Assembly (NCBI GenBank): GCA_030698225.1
Contig: JAUYNR010000081.1
Location: 1-64,000, forward strand
Reading direction: 5' to 3'
Length of the DNA: 64,000 nucleotides
DNA from: Oxalobacteraceae bacterium
Lineage (GTDB): Bacteria > Pseudomonadota > Gammaproteobacteria > Burkholderiales > Burkholderiaceae_D
In this document: positions 31,988 to 41,279 of the stretch, piece by piece
Layout of the letters: each line of letters opens with the position of its first letter
Position numbering within the stretch: the first letter of the stretch is position 1
Notes under the pieces: model-generated
Database searches by the model: none
The model's input: the letters and a program-made list of their open reading frames with translations, nothing else
Told to the model about the DNA's origin: nothing
Position numbers and translations under genes: made by a program

Positions 31988-32317
31988 ATGGATACAACCA
32001 CTCTGAACATTGCGCAGATGCGCGAAGCGGCCGGGCAAGCGACGGCGATGCTGCGGGTGCTGGCCAATGAAGACCGCCTGCTGCTGCTGTGCCAACTGAC
32101 GCAGGGCGAAGCGTGCGTCAGCGAACTGGAAGAATTGCTCGGCATCCGCCAGCCGACCCTGTCGCAGCAATTGAGCGTTTTGCGCAATGAAGAGATTGTT
32201 TCGACCCGGCGCGAAGGCAAGAAAATCTTTTACCAACTGGCCGAAGGGCGCGCGCTGTCCTTGCTCAACACGCTGTACGGCCTGTATTGCCCGACCAAGG
32301 GCGGCACCGGGCCCTGA
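31988..32317 (+). CDS. ArsR-family repressor of the SqrR/BigR persulfide-sensor type
   Basis: The 109-residue winged-helix repressor has its recognition helix at IRQPTLSQQLSVLR (about 53-66). Cys35 (LLLLC) and Cys101 (LYGLYC) are 66 residues apart, the spacing of Cys41 and Cys107 in SqrR, which form a polysulfide link when sulfide or persulfide rises. Cys43 is extra. No metal-binding ArsR motif (ELCVCDL) is present. It heads an operon with a sulfide:quinone oxidoreductase, which fits sulfide sensing. Confidence 0.88.
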   Translation: MDTTTLNIAQMREAAGQATAMLRVLANEDRLLLLCQLTQGEACVSELEELLGIRQPTLSQQLSVLRNEEIVSTRREGKKIFYQLAEGRALSLLNTLYGLYCPTKGGTGP

Positions 32318-32385
32318 TCGCTTTAAATATACTGATCCATGTATTAATTTTTACACACTATTTATATGCGTAAAATCAATGTTAT

Positions 32386-32416
32386 TTGAAAATATTACGG
32401 GAGTATATGTTTTCAA
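32386..32416. promoter_or_regulatory. Inverted repeat before the first DUF2892 gene, candidate operator
   Basis: TTGAAAA (32386-32392) and TTTTCAA (32410-32416) are inverted copies 17 bases apart, with partial symmetry continuing inward. The spacing suits two major grooves of a winged-helix dimer. It lies in the 165-base gap between the repressor and the rest of the operon, which otherwise holds no gene. Confidence 0.45.
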
Positions 32417-32482
32417 GCAGCAATAAGCGCCGCATTGATGTTCCGCAAGCCGCTTTATTTTTACAACAACCGGGAGTCTGAA

Positions 32483-32683
32483 ATGAAACAAAACGTCGGT
32501 GGAATCGATCGCAGCATGCGCATCATCGCTGGGCTGCTGATCTTGAGCCTGTTCTTCGTGCTGGATGAAAACACCCGCCTGTGGGCGCTGGTCGGCCTGG
32601 TTCCGTTGCTGACCGGCTTGATCGGATGGTGCCCGGCTTATCTGCCTTTCGGCCTGCGTACCTGCAAGCTGCGGAGAGACTGA
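32483..32683 (+). CDS. DUF2892 small membrane protein, first copy
   Basis: 66 residues starting at the ATG at 32483 (MKQNVGGIDRSMRIIAGLL). Two membrane helices are joined by a short turn (ENTRLWALVG), with GWCPAYLPFGL at the end. DUF2892 is also the membrane domain of YgaP-type rhodanese proteins, which handle sulfane sulfur; here it stands alone. The stop overlaps the next gene (TGATG). Confidence 0.85.
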   Translation: MKQNVGGIDRSMRIIAGLLILSLFFVLDENTRLWALVGLVPLLTGLIGWCPAYLPFGLRTCKLRRD

Positions 32684-33795
32684 TGAAAAATCGCTGCAAG
32701 CAAGCGCTGCCTGGGCGGACTGCGTCGGCATCCCTGAGCCGGGGTGCGCTTGCAGCGCTGCTGGGCGCAACGCTCGTGCTCGGAACCGCGCCGGCTGCAG
32801 CGCAACCGGCCGCTGCGGCGGCTTCTGCCTATGTCGTCGCCTACCGCGATGTTCCGGAGACGATCAGCGCCGAGGGTGTTGCCGAAGCGATGCGGCAATC
32901 GACGCTGGCAGCGCAAATTTCCGGACAGATTGTCGAGCTCAGGGTCAAGGTCGGCGACAGCGTCAAGGCCGGTCAGGTGTTGGCGCGGATCGATCCGCGC
33001 GCCGCCGAGCAGGCATTGTCGGGCAGCCGGAGCCAGGTCGCCGAAGCCCAGGCCGGCCTGAACAATGCGCTGCGCAGCTTTGAGCGCAGCAAGAAACTGT
33101 TCGCCCAGAAATTCATCAGCCAGGCCGGGCTGGATCAGGCCCAGGCCGATTACAACGTGGCGCAGGCCCGGGTTGCCGCGCTGCAGGCCGGCGCCGGCCA
33201 GGCATCCACCGCCAGAACATTCACCGTCATCACCGCTCCGTATGCGGGCGTGATCGCGGCCACACCGGTTGAAGTCGGCGACATGGCCACGCCGGGCTCG
33301 CCGCTGCTCACGCTGTTCGACCCGAGCGCGATGCGCGTAACCGCGACGCTGTCGCAATCGAGCCTGTCCGCAATCCAGATGCAGCAAGCGGCCCGGGTCG
33401 AGTTCCCTGCCCTGAAGCAAACCGTCACCGCCAACAAAATCACGCTTATTCCGCTGGCCGACAGCCGCAGCCATACCGCCCGGCTGCGGCTGGATCTGGG
33501 TCAGGTGGACGGATTGCTGCCGGGCCAGTTTGCGCGTGCGTATTTCGTCACCGGCACCGCGCGCAAGCTGGTCGTGCCCGAGCAGGCGGTGCTGCGCCGC
33601 AGCGAAGTGACTGCGGCCTATGTGCTGGGTAGCGCTCAGGATCAGCCGCAATTGCGTCAGATCCGGGTTGGCGAAGCATCCGGCAACGGTTTTGTCGAAG
33701 TGCTGGCCGGCCTGCGGGCAGGCGAGCGTGTCGCCCAAGACCCGGTCAAGGCGGGCCTGATCTCCGGCGCCGGCGCATCGGCACAGAAAAAATAA
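32683..33795 (+). CDS. RND efflux periplasmic adaptor
   Basis: 370 residues from the ATG at 32683. The signal peptide contains LAALLGATLVLGTAPAAAQ. Then: lipoyl half-motif (GQIVELRVKVGDSVKAGQVLARID), alpha-hairpin (about 95-160), second lipoyl half (TVITAPYAGVIAATPVEVGD) and a beta-barrel. It is shorter than AcrA and lacks a lipobox. It should link the RND pump encoded after the SQR gene to the TolC-like channel. Confidence 0.9.
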   Translation: MKNRCKQALPGRTASASLSRGALAALLGATLVLGTAPAAAQPAAAAASAYVVAYRDVPETISAEGVAEAMRQSTLAAQISGQIVELRVKVGDSVKAGQVLARIDPRAAEQALSGSRSQVAEAQAGLNNALRSFERSKKLFAQKFISQAGLDQAQADYNVAQARVAALQAGAGQASTARTFTVITAPYAGVIAATPVEVGDMATPGSPLLTLFDPSAMRVTATLSQSSLSAIQMQQAARVEFPALKQTVTANKITLIPLADSRSHTARLRLDLGQVDGLLPGQFARAYFVTGTARKLVVPEQAVLRRSEVTAAYVLGSAQDQPQLRQIRVGEASGNGFVEVLAGLRAGERVAQDPVKAGLISGAGASAQKK

Positions 33796-33856
33796 CTGAT
33801 AAGCATGTGTTTCAACTGCGATTTACAACCCTGATATTCAATATTTGGAGGAGAAG

Positions 33857-35131
33857 ATGGCTCACATAGTTATTTTAGGTGCCGGTTTGGGCGGCATGCC
33901 GATGGCGTACGAAATGAAACCGCTGCTGGGCTCCGGCGACCGCATCACGATGGTCTCGAATACCAGCACTTTCCAGTTCGTCCCGTCAAACCCGTGGCTG
34001 GCGGTCAACTGGCGCAAGCCGGACGAAATCGAGTTCGACGTGGAGCCCTATCTGCAGCAGCACGGCATCGGCTTTGACGGCCGCGGTGCGAAGCGGCTGC
34101 ACCCTGAAAACAATCAGGTCGAACTCGGCGATGGCACGCTGCTGGATTACGATTACCTGGTCGTTGCCACCGGCCCGAAACTGGCCTTTGACGAGATCGA
34201 AGGGCTGGGGCCGGACGGCTTCACGCAATCGATCTGCAAAGTCGGGCATGCTACCGAGGCCAGCAAAGTTTGGAATAAATTTGTCGAGGAGCCCGGCCCG
34301 ATCGTGGTCGGCGCGGTCCAGGGCGCATCCTGCTTCGGCCCCGCCTACGAATACGCGTTCGTGATGGAAACCGATCTGCGCCGGCGCAAGATCCGCGACC
34401 GGGTGCCGATGACCTTCGTCACCTCGGAGCCGTATATCGGCCATCTGGGCCTGGGCGGCGTCGGCGACTCGAAAGGCATGCTGGAATCGGCGCTGCGCAA
34501 TCGCAACATCAAATGGATCTGCAACGCCAAGGTCACGCGGGTCGAAGACGGCAAGATGCTGGTCGCCGAGCACGATGAAAACGGCGCGGTCAAGAAGGAA
34601 CATGTGTTGCCGTTTTCTTACTCGATGCTGCTGCCTGCGTTCAAGGGCATCGATGCGGTGTTCGGCATCGACGGCCTGACCAATCCGCGCGGCTTCATCC
34701 TGATCGATGCGTATCAGCGCAATCCCAAATACACGAACATTTACGCGGTCGGCGTGTGCGTGGCGATCCCGCCGGTGGAAGCCACGCCGGTGCCGACCGG
34801 CACCCCGAAGACCGGTTACATGATCGAGTCGATGGTGACGGCCACCGCGCACAACATCCAAGCCGCGCTGGCGGGGCGGGCGCCGACCGCCAAGGCGACC
34901 TGGAACGCGATCTGTCTGGCCGACTTCGGCGACAGCGGGATTGCCTTCGTCGCGATGCCGCAGATTCCGCCGCGCAACGTCAACTGGTTCGCCGAAGGCA
35001 AATGGGTGCATCTGGCCAAAGTCGCGTTCGAAAAATATTTCATCCGGAAGATGAAAAAAGGCACGTCCGAGCCGATTTACGAAAAATACGTGCTGAAGGC
35101 GCTGGGCATCATGAAACTCAAGGATAAATAA
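33857..35131 (+). CDS. sqr: Sulfide:quinone oxidoreductase
   Basis: FAD enzyme that oxidises sulfide to zero-valent sulfur and feeds electrons to quinone at the membrane. The N-terminal FAD site is VILGAGLGGMPMAYEM. Cys127, Cys159 (GASCFGPAYE) and Cys353 (AICLADFGDSG) match the redox cysteines Cys128, Cys160 and Cys356 of Acidithiobacillus SQR in context and spacing. Length 424. The ATG at 33857 follows a strong GGAGGAG site. A soluble FAD oxidoreductase is the alternative, but the cysteine pattern argues against it. Confidence 0.92.
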   Translation: MAHIVILGAGLGGMPMAYEMKPLLGSGDRITMVSNTSTFQFVPSNPWLAVNWRKPDEIEFDVEPYLQQHGIGFDGRGAKRLHPENNQVELGDGTLLDYDYLVVATGPKLAFDEIEGLGPDGFTQSICKVGHATEASKVWNKFVEEPGPIVVGAVQGASCFGPAYEYAFVMETDLRRRKIRDRVPMTFVTSEPYIGHLGLGGVGDSKGMLESALRNRNIKWICNAKVTRVEDGKMLVAEHDENGAVKKEHVLPFSYSMLLPAFKGIDAVFGIDGLTNPRGFILIDAYQRNPKYTNIYAVGVCVAIPPVEATPVPTGTPKTGYMIESMVTATAHNIQAALAGRAPTAKATWNAICLADFGDSGIAFVAMPQIPPRNVNWFAEGKWVHLAKVAFEKYFIRKMKKGTSEPIYEKYVLKALGIMKLKDK

Positions 35132-35135
35132 GAAT

Positions 35136-38100
35136 ATGGGGAATATGGGCATCGCCGGTCGTCTTTCGAAATTCTTCCTGCACTCGCAGCTGACGCCGTT
35201 GATTGCGCTGGTGGCGCTGCTGCTCGGCCTGTTCGCGGTGCTGGTCACGCCGCGCGAAGAGGAGCCGCAGATAAATGTGACGATGGCCAACGTGCTGATC
35301 CCGTTCCCCGGTGCATCAGCCAAGGACGTCGAAACGCTGGTGGCGACTCCGGCCGAACAGGTGATTTCGCAGATCCAGGATTTGGAGCATGTGTTTTCGG
35401 TCTCGAAACCCGGCATGGCGGTCGTCACCGTCCAGTTCAAGGTCGGCATCCCGCGCACCGAAGCGCTGGTGCGGCTGTACGACACCATCCATTCGAACCG
35501 CGACTGGCTGCCGCGCGAACTCAATGTCGGTGAACCGCTGATCAAGCCCAAGGGCATCGACGATGTGCCGGTCGTGTCGCTGACGCTGTGGACCAGGGAT
35601 CTCGAGCGCGGCGCGTATGAACTGGAGCGGGTCGCGCACGCGATGGAAGCCGAACTGAAACGGGTGCCGGGCACGCGTGAAGTCAACACCATCGGCGGCC
35701 CCGGCCGCTCGGTGCGGGTGCTGCTCGACATCGACCGGCTCAATGCCCATCATCTGGCGGTGGCCGACATCCGCCAGGCGCTGCTGGGCGTCAATGCCGC
35801 GCTGCCGGCCGGTCAGCTGATCGCCGACAACGCGACGCTGGAAGTGCAGACCGGCAATTTTCTGGCCAATGCCAGGGAAGTTGGCGAGCTGATCGTCGGC
35901 GTCAGCGCGGGCAACCCGGTCACCTTGTCGGATGTCGCGCGGATCGTCGATGGACCGGTGCAGCCGTCGAAATACGTCTGGTTCGGCGTCGGCAAGGCTG
36001 CCGCCACGGATAAGGATAAAGCCGGCAGCACATTCCCGGCAGTGACGATCGCGATCACCAAGAAGCCGGGCGAGAACGCGGTGCAGGTCGCGCAACAGAT
36101 TACCGACCGGGTGGCGGAGCTGCGCAATACAGTGATCCCGGCCGGGGTCGAGGTCAGCGTCACCCGCAACTACGGCGAAACCGCCAACGACAAGGCGATG
36201 AAGCTGATCCAGAAGCTCCTCTTCGCCACCACAGCGGTGGTGGTGCTGGTGTTCTTCCTGCTCGGCCGGCGCGAAGCGGCCATCGTCGGCATCGCGGTAA
36301 TCCTGACGCTGGCCGCGACGCTGTTTGCGTCCTGGGCCTGGGGCTTCACGCTGAACCGGGTATCGCTGTTCGCACTGATCTTCTCGATCGGGATTCTGGT
36401 CGACGATGCGATCGTGGTGGTGGAAAACATCCACCGGCACCGCGAACTGCATCCGGACCAGCCGCTGACCGAGATCATCCCGGCAGCCGTCGATGAAGTC
36501 GGCGGGCCGACCATACTCGCCACTTTCACGGTGATTGCCGCGTTGCTGCCGATGGCCTTCGTCACCGGCCTGATGGGGCCGTACATGAGCCCGATCCCGA
36601 TCAACGCCAGCATGGGCATGGTGATCTCGCTGGTGATTGCATTCACCGTCACGCCGTGGCTGGCGCACCGGCTGTCCGGCAAGCATGTCGCCGCAGCCGC
36701 GCATGGATCGGCTGCCGACAGCAAGCTGCAGCGCGGCTTCAGCGCGTTGCTGCTGCCGTTTCTGGCATCGAAAAAAGCGACCCGCAACCGGCGCCTGCTG
36801 TGGGCCGGCGTGCTGCTGGCGATCCTGGTTTCGGTCAGCCTGGCGGCGGTGCAGCTGGTGGTGCTGAAGATGCTGCCGTTCGACAACAAATCCGAATTCC
36901 AGGTCGTGCTCGACATGCCGGCCGGCACCCCGGTCGAAAACACCGCCGCCGCGCTGCATCAGATGGGCGCTTACCTGTCCACCGTGGATGAAGTCACCGA
37001 CGTGCAGGGTTACGCCGGCACCGCCGCGCCGATCAATTTCAACGGACTGGTCAGGCAATACTATCTGCGCCAGCTGCCGGAATCGGGCGACTTGCAAGTC
37101 AATCTGGTCGACAAGCACCAACGGATGCGCAAGAGCCACGACATCGCCGGCGCGGTGCGCGCGCCGCTGGAGCAAATCGCCGCCCGCCACGGCGCCAAGG
37201 TCAAGGTGGTCGAAGTGCCGCCCGGGCCGCCGGTGCTGTCGCCGCTGGTGGCCGAAATCTACGGCCCCGACGAGGCCGGCCGTCATGCGCTGGCGAAACA
37301 GGTCAGGCAGGCATTCAGCCAGACCGCCGACATCATCGGCATCGACGATTCGATCGAGGACAATGCGCCGAAAGTGGTGCTGCGGGTCGACCAGCGCAAG
37401 GCCGCGCTGCTGGGCATCGCCGCCGCCGACGTGGTGCAGACGATGCGGGTCGGGCTGGACGGCGAAGACATCACTTCGCTGCATGACGGGCAATCGAAAT
37501 ACAGCGTGCCGGTGCGGCTGAACCTGCCGCCGGAGAAGCAGGCCCGGCTGGCCACGCTGCTGACGATGACGGTCAAGTCCGCCGGCGGCGACAATGTGCC
37601 GCTGGCCGAACTGGTGAGAGTGCAGCCGACCACGCGCGAGAAAACCATTTACCACAAGGATTTGCTGCCGGTGACTTACGTAATCGGCGACATGGCCGGC
37701 CAGCTCGACAGCCCGCTGTACGGGATGTTCGCGGTGCGCGGCAAGCTCGACAACCTGAGCGCTGCGCAGGGCGCGCCACTGGGCGAATACTTCATCAAAC
37801 AGCCGTCCGACCCGTACCGCCAGTTCGCGCTGAAATGGGATGGCGAATGGCAGATCACCTATGAAACCTTCCGCGACATGGGGCTGGCCTACGCGGTCGG
37901 TCTGGTGCTGGTGTACATCCTGGTGGTCGCGCAATTCGGCTCCTACCTGACGCCTTTGATCATCATGGCGCCGATCCCGCTGACCATCATCGGCGTGATG
38001 CCGGGCCACGCGCTGCTGGGCGCGCAATATACCGCGACCTCGATGATAGGGATGATCGCGCTGGCCGGGATCATCGTGCGCAACTCGATCCTGCTGGTCG

Positions 38101-38351
38101 ATTTCATCAATCTGCAAGTCGCGCAGGGCGTCAAGTTTGTCGACGCCACCGTCCATGCGACCGCGGCGCGCGCCAAGCCGATCGTGCTGACCGGACTGGC
38201 GGCGATCATCGGCGCGCTGTTCATCCTGGACGACCCGATTTTCAACGGGCTGGCGATATCGCTGATTTTCGGGATTTTTGTTTCCACCTTGCTGACGCTG
38301 GTGGTGATCCCGGTGCTGTATTACGCAGCCAACCGCAACAAGTTTGCTTGA
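35136..38351 (+). CDS. RND-family efflux permease
   Basis: 1071-residue inner-membrane proton-driven pump. Twelve hydrophobic segments lie in two halves around large periplasmic domains. The TM4 proton-relay motif reads ILVDDAIVVVENIHRH. N-terminal signature VTPREEEPQINVTMANV and the porter-domain start PFPGASAKDVETL are typical. It begins 4 bases after the SQR stop, so translation is coupled. Substrate unknown; context suggests a sulfur species, thiol adduct or metal ion. Confidence 0.93.
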   Translation: MGNMGIAGRLSKFFLHSQLTPLIALVALLLGLFAVLVTPREEEPQINVTMANVLIPFPGASAKDVETLVATPAEQVISQIQDLEHVFSVSKPGMAVVTVQFKVGIPRTEALVRLYDTIHSNRDWLPRELNVGEPLIKPKGIDDVPVVSLTLWTRDLERGAYELERVAHAMEAELKRVPGTREVNTIGGPGRSVRVLLDIDRLNAHHLAVADIRQALLGVNAALPAGQLIADNATLEVQTGNFLANAREVGELIVGVSAGNPVTLSDVARIVDGPVQPSKYVWFGVGKAAATDKDKAGSTFPAVTIAITKKPGENAVQVAQQITDRVAELRNTVIPAGVEVSVTRNYGETANDKAMKLIQKLLFATTAVVVLVFFLLGRREAAIVGIAVILTLAATLFASWAWGFTLNRVSLFALIFSIGILVDDAIVVVENIHRHRELHPDQPLTEIIPAAVDEVGGPTILATFTVIAALLPMAFVTGLMGPYMSPIPINASMGMVISLVIAFTVTPWLAHRLSGKHVAAAAHGSAADSKLQRGFSALLLPFLASKKATRNRRLLWAGVLLAILVSVSLAAVQLVVLKMLPFDNKSEFQVVLDMPAGTPVENTAAALHQMGAYLSTVDEVTDVQGYAGTAAPINFNGLVRQYYLRQLPESGDLQVNLVDKHQRMRKSHDIAGAVRAPLEQIAARHGAKVKVVEVPPGPPVLSPLVAEIYGPDEAGRHALAKQVRQAFSQTADIIGIDDSIEDNAPKVVLRVDQRKAALLGIAAADVVQTMRVGLDGEDITSLHDGQSKYSVPVRLNLPPEKQARLATLLTMTVKSAGGDNVPLAELVRVQPTTREKTIYHKDLLPVTYVIGDMAGQLDSPLYGMFAVRGKLDNLSAAQGAPLGEYFIKQPSDPYRQFALKWDGEWQITYETFRDMGLAYAVGLVLVYILVVAQFGSYLTPLIIMAPIPLTIIGVMPGHALLGAQYTATSMIGMIALAGIIVRNSILLVDFINLQVAQGVKFVDATVHATAARAKPIVLTGLAAIIGALFILDDPIFNGLAISLIFGIFVSTLLTLVVIPVLYYAANRNKFA

Positions 38352-38377
38352 TTCAATTTATTTGAGGAGGGTTTGGC

Positions 38378-38584
38378 ATGAATACCAATCGCATGGTGCG
38401 CATTTTCGCCGGGATTTTCATACTGATTTCATTGGCGCTGGGCGTGCCGGAGAGTCCGCTGTTCGTCAGCAAATACTTTCTGTGGTTCACGGTCTTTGTC
38501 GGCGCCAACCTGCTGCAAAGCGGCTTCACCCAATTCTGCCCGCTGGAGATTTTCCTGAAAAAACTCGGCGTGCGGGAAGCCTGA
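38378..38584 (+). CDS. DUF2892 small membrane protein, second copy
   Basis: 68 residues: MNTNRMVRIFAGIFILIS begins the first helix, then a second helix (FLWFTVFVGANLLQSGFT) and a FCPLEIFLKKLGV tail. It shares the family pattern and a single Cys-Pro near the end with the first copy, but is not a recent duplicate. A GAGGAGG ribosome site precedes it, 26 bases after the pump gene. Confidence 0.85.
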   Translation: MNTNRMVRIFAGIFILISLALGVPESPLFVSKYFLWFTVFVGANLLQSGFTQFCPLEIFLKKLGVREA

Positions 38585-38609
38585 AACGCATTACTTACCG
38601 GAGCATGTG

Positions 38610-39002
38610 ATGAATACAAAATATGGATTTGGCAAGAATGTCGCGCACTCGTTTGACGCTGCGATTGAACGCGTCACCCTCGCATTGCAAAACGAGGGTT
38701 TCGGCATCCTGACCGATATCGACGTCGCCGCCACGATGAAAAAGAAGCTCGGCCTGGACATGCCGCCCTACCGCATTCTGGGCGCGTGCAACCCCGGCCT
38801 GGCACACCGCGCGATCGAAATCGAACCCGCCATCGGCCTGCTGCTGCCCTGCAATGTCGTGGTCAGGCAGGATGACGCAGACAGCGTCAGGGTCGAAATC
38901 ATGGACCCGCAAGCGGTGCTCGAACTGGTTGACAAACCCGCCATCACGCAAGTCGCGCAGGAAGTGCGCGAGCGCCTGCAGCGGGTGCTGGCGGCGCTCT
39001 GA
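38610..39002 (+). CDS. DUF302 protein
   Basis: 130 residues of the DUF302 fold, probably soluble (no signal seen). Characteristic blocks: SFDAAIERVTLALQNEGFGILTDID at the start (two pieces), YRILGACNPGLAHRAIE in the middle and GLLLPCNVVV. The two Cys (near 59 and 81) are conserved in the family. Often found beside DUF2892 and sulfur or metal stress genes; its biochemical role is unknown. A GTG one codon upstream is a possible alternative start. Confidence 0.88.
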   Translation: MNTKYGFGKNVAHSFDAAIERVTLALQNEGFGILTDIDVAATMKKKLGLDMPPYRILGACNPGLAHRAIEIEPAIGLLLPCNVVVRQDDADSVRVEIMDPQAVLELVDKPAITQVAQEVRERLQRVLAAL

Positions 39003-39193
39003 CAGCCGCCGAAATTGCATGAATTATCTGGAGTATGGCAAAAAAACCATGTGTTCACGCATAGATATATTGCGACTTGAAAAATACATATTCCAGTTTA
39101 ATTCAAACAACAGAGGCGGCCCGGGCCCGACTGCCGGTGCCGCATCAGCACCCTGCTTCCAATCTTTCTGGTTTGACTCCAATGGAACCCGTA

Positions 39194-40504
39194 ATGCGTA
39201 AAACCCTCCTCGCGTCGCTTCTGGCCGCTGTTGTGCTGGCGCCGGGCGCGCATGCGGCCGATCTGCGGCAAATTTATAACGATGCGCTCGTCAATGACCC
39301 GCAATACGCCAGCGCGCGCGCTGCATTGGCGGCAGGGCAGGAAAGGCTGCCGCAAGGCCGGGCCGGATTGCTGCCGACGCTGGGCCTGTCGGGCAGCAAG
39401 ACCAGAAATGAAATCGACAACGGCGGTAGCAATGGCGGCAACTTCACCTCCAGCAACTATGCATTGACGCTGTCGCAGCCGCTGTTCCGCTGGGAAAACT
39501 GGCAGCAATACGAGCAGGGAAAGCTGCTGGTGGCGGCAGCCGACGCCCAATTTTCGCAGACCCAGCAAGACTTGATCGTGCGGGTTGCGCAAGCCTATTT
39601 CGACATCCTGGGCGCGCACGATACGCTGGCCTTCATACGGGCGCAAAAAGTCGCGATCAGCGAACAACTGGCTTCGGCCAGGCAGAATTTCGAGGTCGGC
39701 ACCGCGACCATCACCGACACCCACGAAGCGCAGGCCCGTTTCGACCTGGCAGTGGCGCAGGAGTTTGCGGCCGAAAACGATCTGGCGATCAGGCGCGCGG
39801 CGCTGCAACAGATCATCGGCAAAGCGCCGGCAGAACTGGCAACGCTACGCCCGGGCCTGAGATTGAGCATGCCCGCGCCGGCCCAGCTCGAACCGTGGCT
39901 CGACAGTGCGCAGCAGCAGAATTACGGCGTGATCGGGCAGCAGCTGGCGCTGGAAATCGCCCGGCGCGAGATTTCCCGCAACCGCGCCGGCCATTACCCG
40001 AAGCTCGACCTGGTGGCCAGCCGCAGCCACACCAGGCAACCAAGCAGCGCCGTCAGCAACACGATGGTCGCCGGCAACAGCAATGCGATAGGCGTGCAAT
40101 GGAATATTCCGCTGTTCGCCGGCTTTGCGGTGACCAGCCGCGTGCGTGAATCGATCGCGCTGGAAGACCAGGCCCGCTTTGATCTGGAGACCGCGCGCCG
40201 CAACGCGATGCAAAGCGTGCGGCAAGCGTTTCTGGGCGTCAATAGCGGTCTGGCGCAAGTCCTGGCGCTGGAGGCAGCGGAGATCTCCAGCCAGTCGGCA
40301 CTGGACTCGAACAAGCTCGGTTACCAGGTCGGCGTGCGGGTGAATATCGACATCCTGAATGCGCAACAGCAGCTGTTCTCGACCCGCAGGGATCTGTCGA
40401 AAGCCCGCTACGACACCATCGTCAACGGCCTGAGACTGCAATCGGCAGCCGGCACGCTGCAGGAACAGGATCTGCTGCAGGTCAATGGATTGCTGCAGCA
40501 ATAG
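39194..40504 (+). CDS. TolC-type outer membrane channel protein
   Basis: Starts at ATG 39194 (MRKTLLASLLAAVVLAPGAHAAD signal, 22 residues, cut after AHA). Alternative ATG 39182 lacks a ribosome site. Two OEP domains with long coiled helices; recognisable are LRQIYNDALVNDPQYASA, ALTLSQPLFRWENW and LGYQVGVRVNIDILNAQQQL. Length about 436. It completes the tripartite pump with the adaptor and RND permease. The 190 bases before it hold no gene and may carry a separate promoter. Confidence 0.92.
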   Translation: MRKTLLASLLAAVVLAPGAHAADLRQIYNDALVNDPQYASARAALAAGQERLPQGRAGLLPTLGLSGSKTRNEIDNGGSNGGNFTSSNYALTLSQPLFRWENWQQYEQGKLLVAAADAQFSQTQQDLIVRVAQAYFDILGAHDTLAFIRAQKVAISEQLASARQNFEVGTATITDTHEAQARFDLAVAQEFAAENDLAIRRAALQQIIGKAPAELATLRPGLRLSMPAPAQLEPWLDSAQQQNYGVIGQQLALEIARREISRNRAGHYPKLDLVASRSHTRQPSSAVSNTMVAGNSNAIGVQWNIPLFAGFAVTSRVRESIALEDQARFDLETARRNAMQSVRQAFLGVNSGLAQVLALEAAEISSQSALDSNKLGYQVGVRVNIDILNAQQQLFSTRRDLSKARYDTIVNGLRLQSAAGTLQEQDLLQVNGLLQQ

Positions 40505-40517
40505 GCTCAGACCCGGC

Positions 40518-41279
40518 TCAGACCTGGATTATCAGCGCGGGGTCGAATGCGGCATTCTCGGCAATGCCGTCACGCGCATAGCCGCGCGGATTGCACACGA
40601 CGCGGGTGTTTCCAAGCTGGTAGTCATGACTGTCGTGGGTATGGCCATGCACCCACAACGCCGGCTGCCAGCGTGCGATCTGCGCGTCGAGATCGGAAAC
40701 AAAACTGGCGTTCAGCAAGGAACCGGCGTATTTCGGATTGATGCTGCCACGTGACGGCGCATGATGCGTGACCACCACGGTGCTGCCGTTAAACGGCTGG
40801 GCGAATTTTTCGTCGAGCCAGCGCACTGACTGATCGAAAATTAGGCGCGAGATGGCCGGGCTGAACCGGGCATCGGCGGCATCGTCGACCATGATGCGGC
40901 TGAAATCCCTGACCGTCTGACAGGCTTCGGCTATCGAGGCGGCGCGCATCTCTTCGGTCGGGAACAAGCGGAAATCGGTCCACAGCGTACAGCCGAGAAA
41001 GCGCACGCCATCGATGCGGATTTCATCCCGATCCAGCAGATGCACGTTGCTGCCGTGCGCACCGTGCCGCAGTGCTGACAAGGTGGCGCTCAAACTGGCG
41101 CCGTAGAATTCGTGGTTGCCGGGAACGTAAATCACCGGCACCGCAAATTGCCGGGCCCAGTCCATCGCCTGTTGCGGGCGCGCCAGATCGCCGGCCAGAA
41201 TCACCAGGTCGCAATCGGACTCCGGCACCGCCATCGCGGCCACCGTCAGGTGCAGATCAGAAAGAACAGACAGGCGCAT
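40518..41279 (-). CDS. Calcineurin-like metallophosphoesterase
   Basis: 253 residues from ATG 41279. All metal-binding motifs are present: SDLHL at residue 7, AGDLARP near 30, PGNHEFY near 55, VTHHAPS near 160 and GHTHDS near 215. Cytoplasmic, substrate unknown. It runs convergently to the TolC gene, the two stops lying 13 bases apart. Confidence 0.88.
   Translation of the reverse strand: MRLSVLSDLHLTVAAMAVPESDCDLVILAGDLARPQQAMDWARQFAVPVIYVPGNHEFYGASLSATLSALRHGAHGSNVHLLDRDEIRIDGVRFLGCTLWTDFRLFPTEEMRAASIAEACQTVRDFSRIMVDDAADARFSPAISRLIFDQSVRWLDEKFAQPFNGSTVVVTHHAPSRGSINPKYAGSLLNASFVSDLDAQIARWQPALWVHGHTHDSHDYQLGNTRVVCNPRGYARDGIAENAAFDPALIIQV

Noticed and set aside
33986-35743. 585-codon antisense frame over the SQR and RND genes
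   Set aside because: Runs across two real genes, low-complexity Arg/Asp-rich translation.
35316-38156. 946-codon open frame antisense to the RND pump gene
   Set aside because: Sequence is His/Arg/Gln/Asp-rich without any fold signature, as expected for the complement of a high-GC coding frame; the plus strand carries a clear RND protein.
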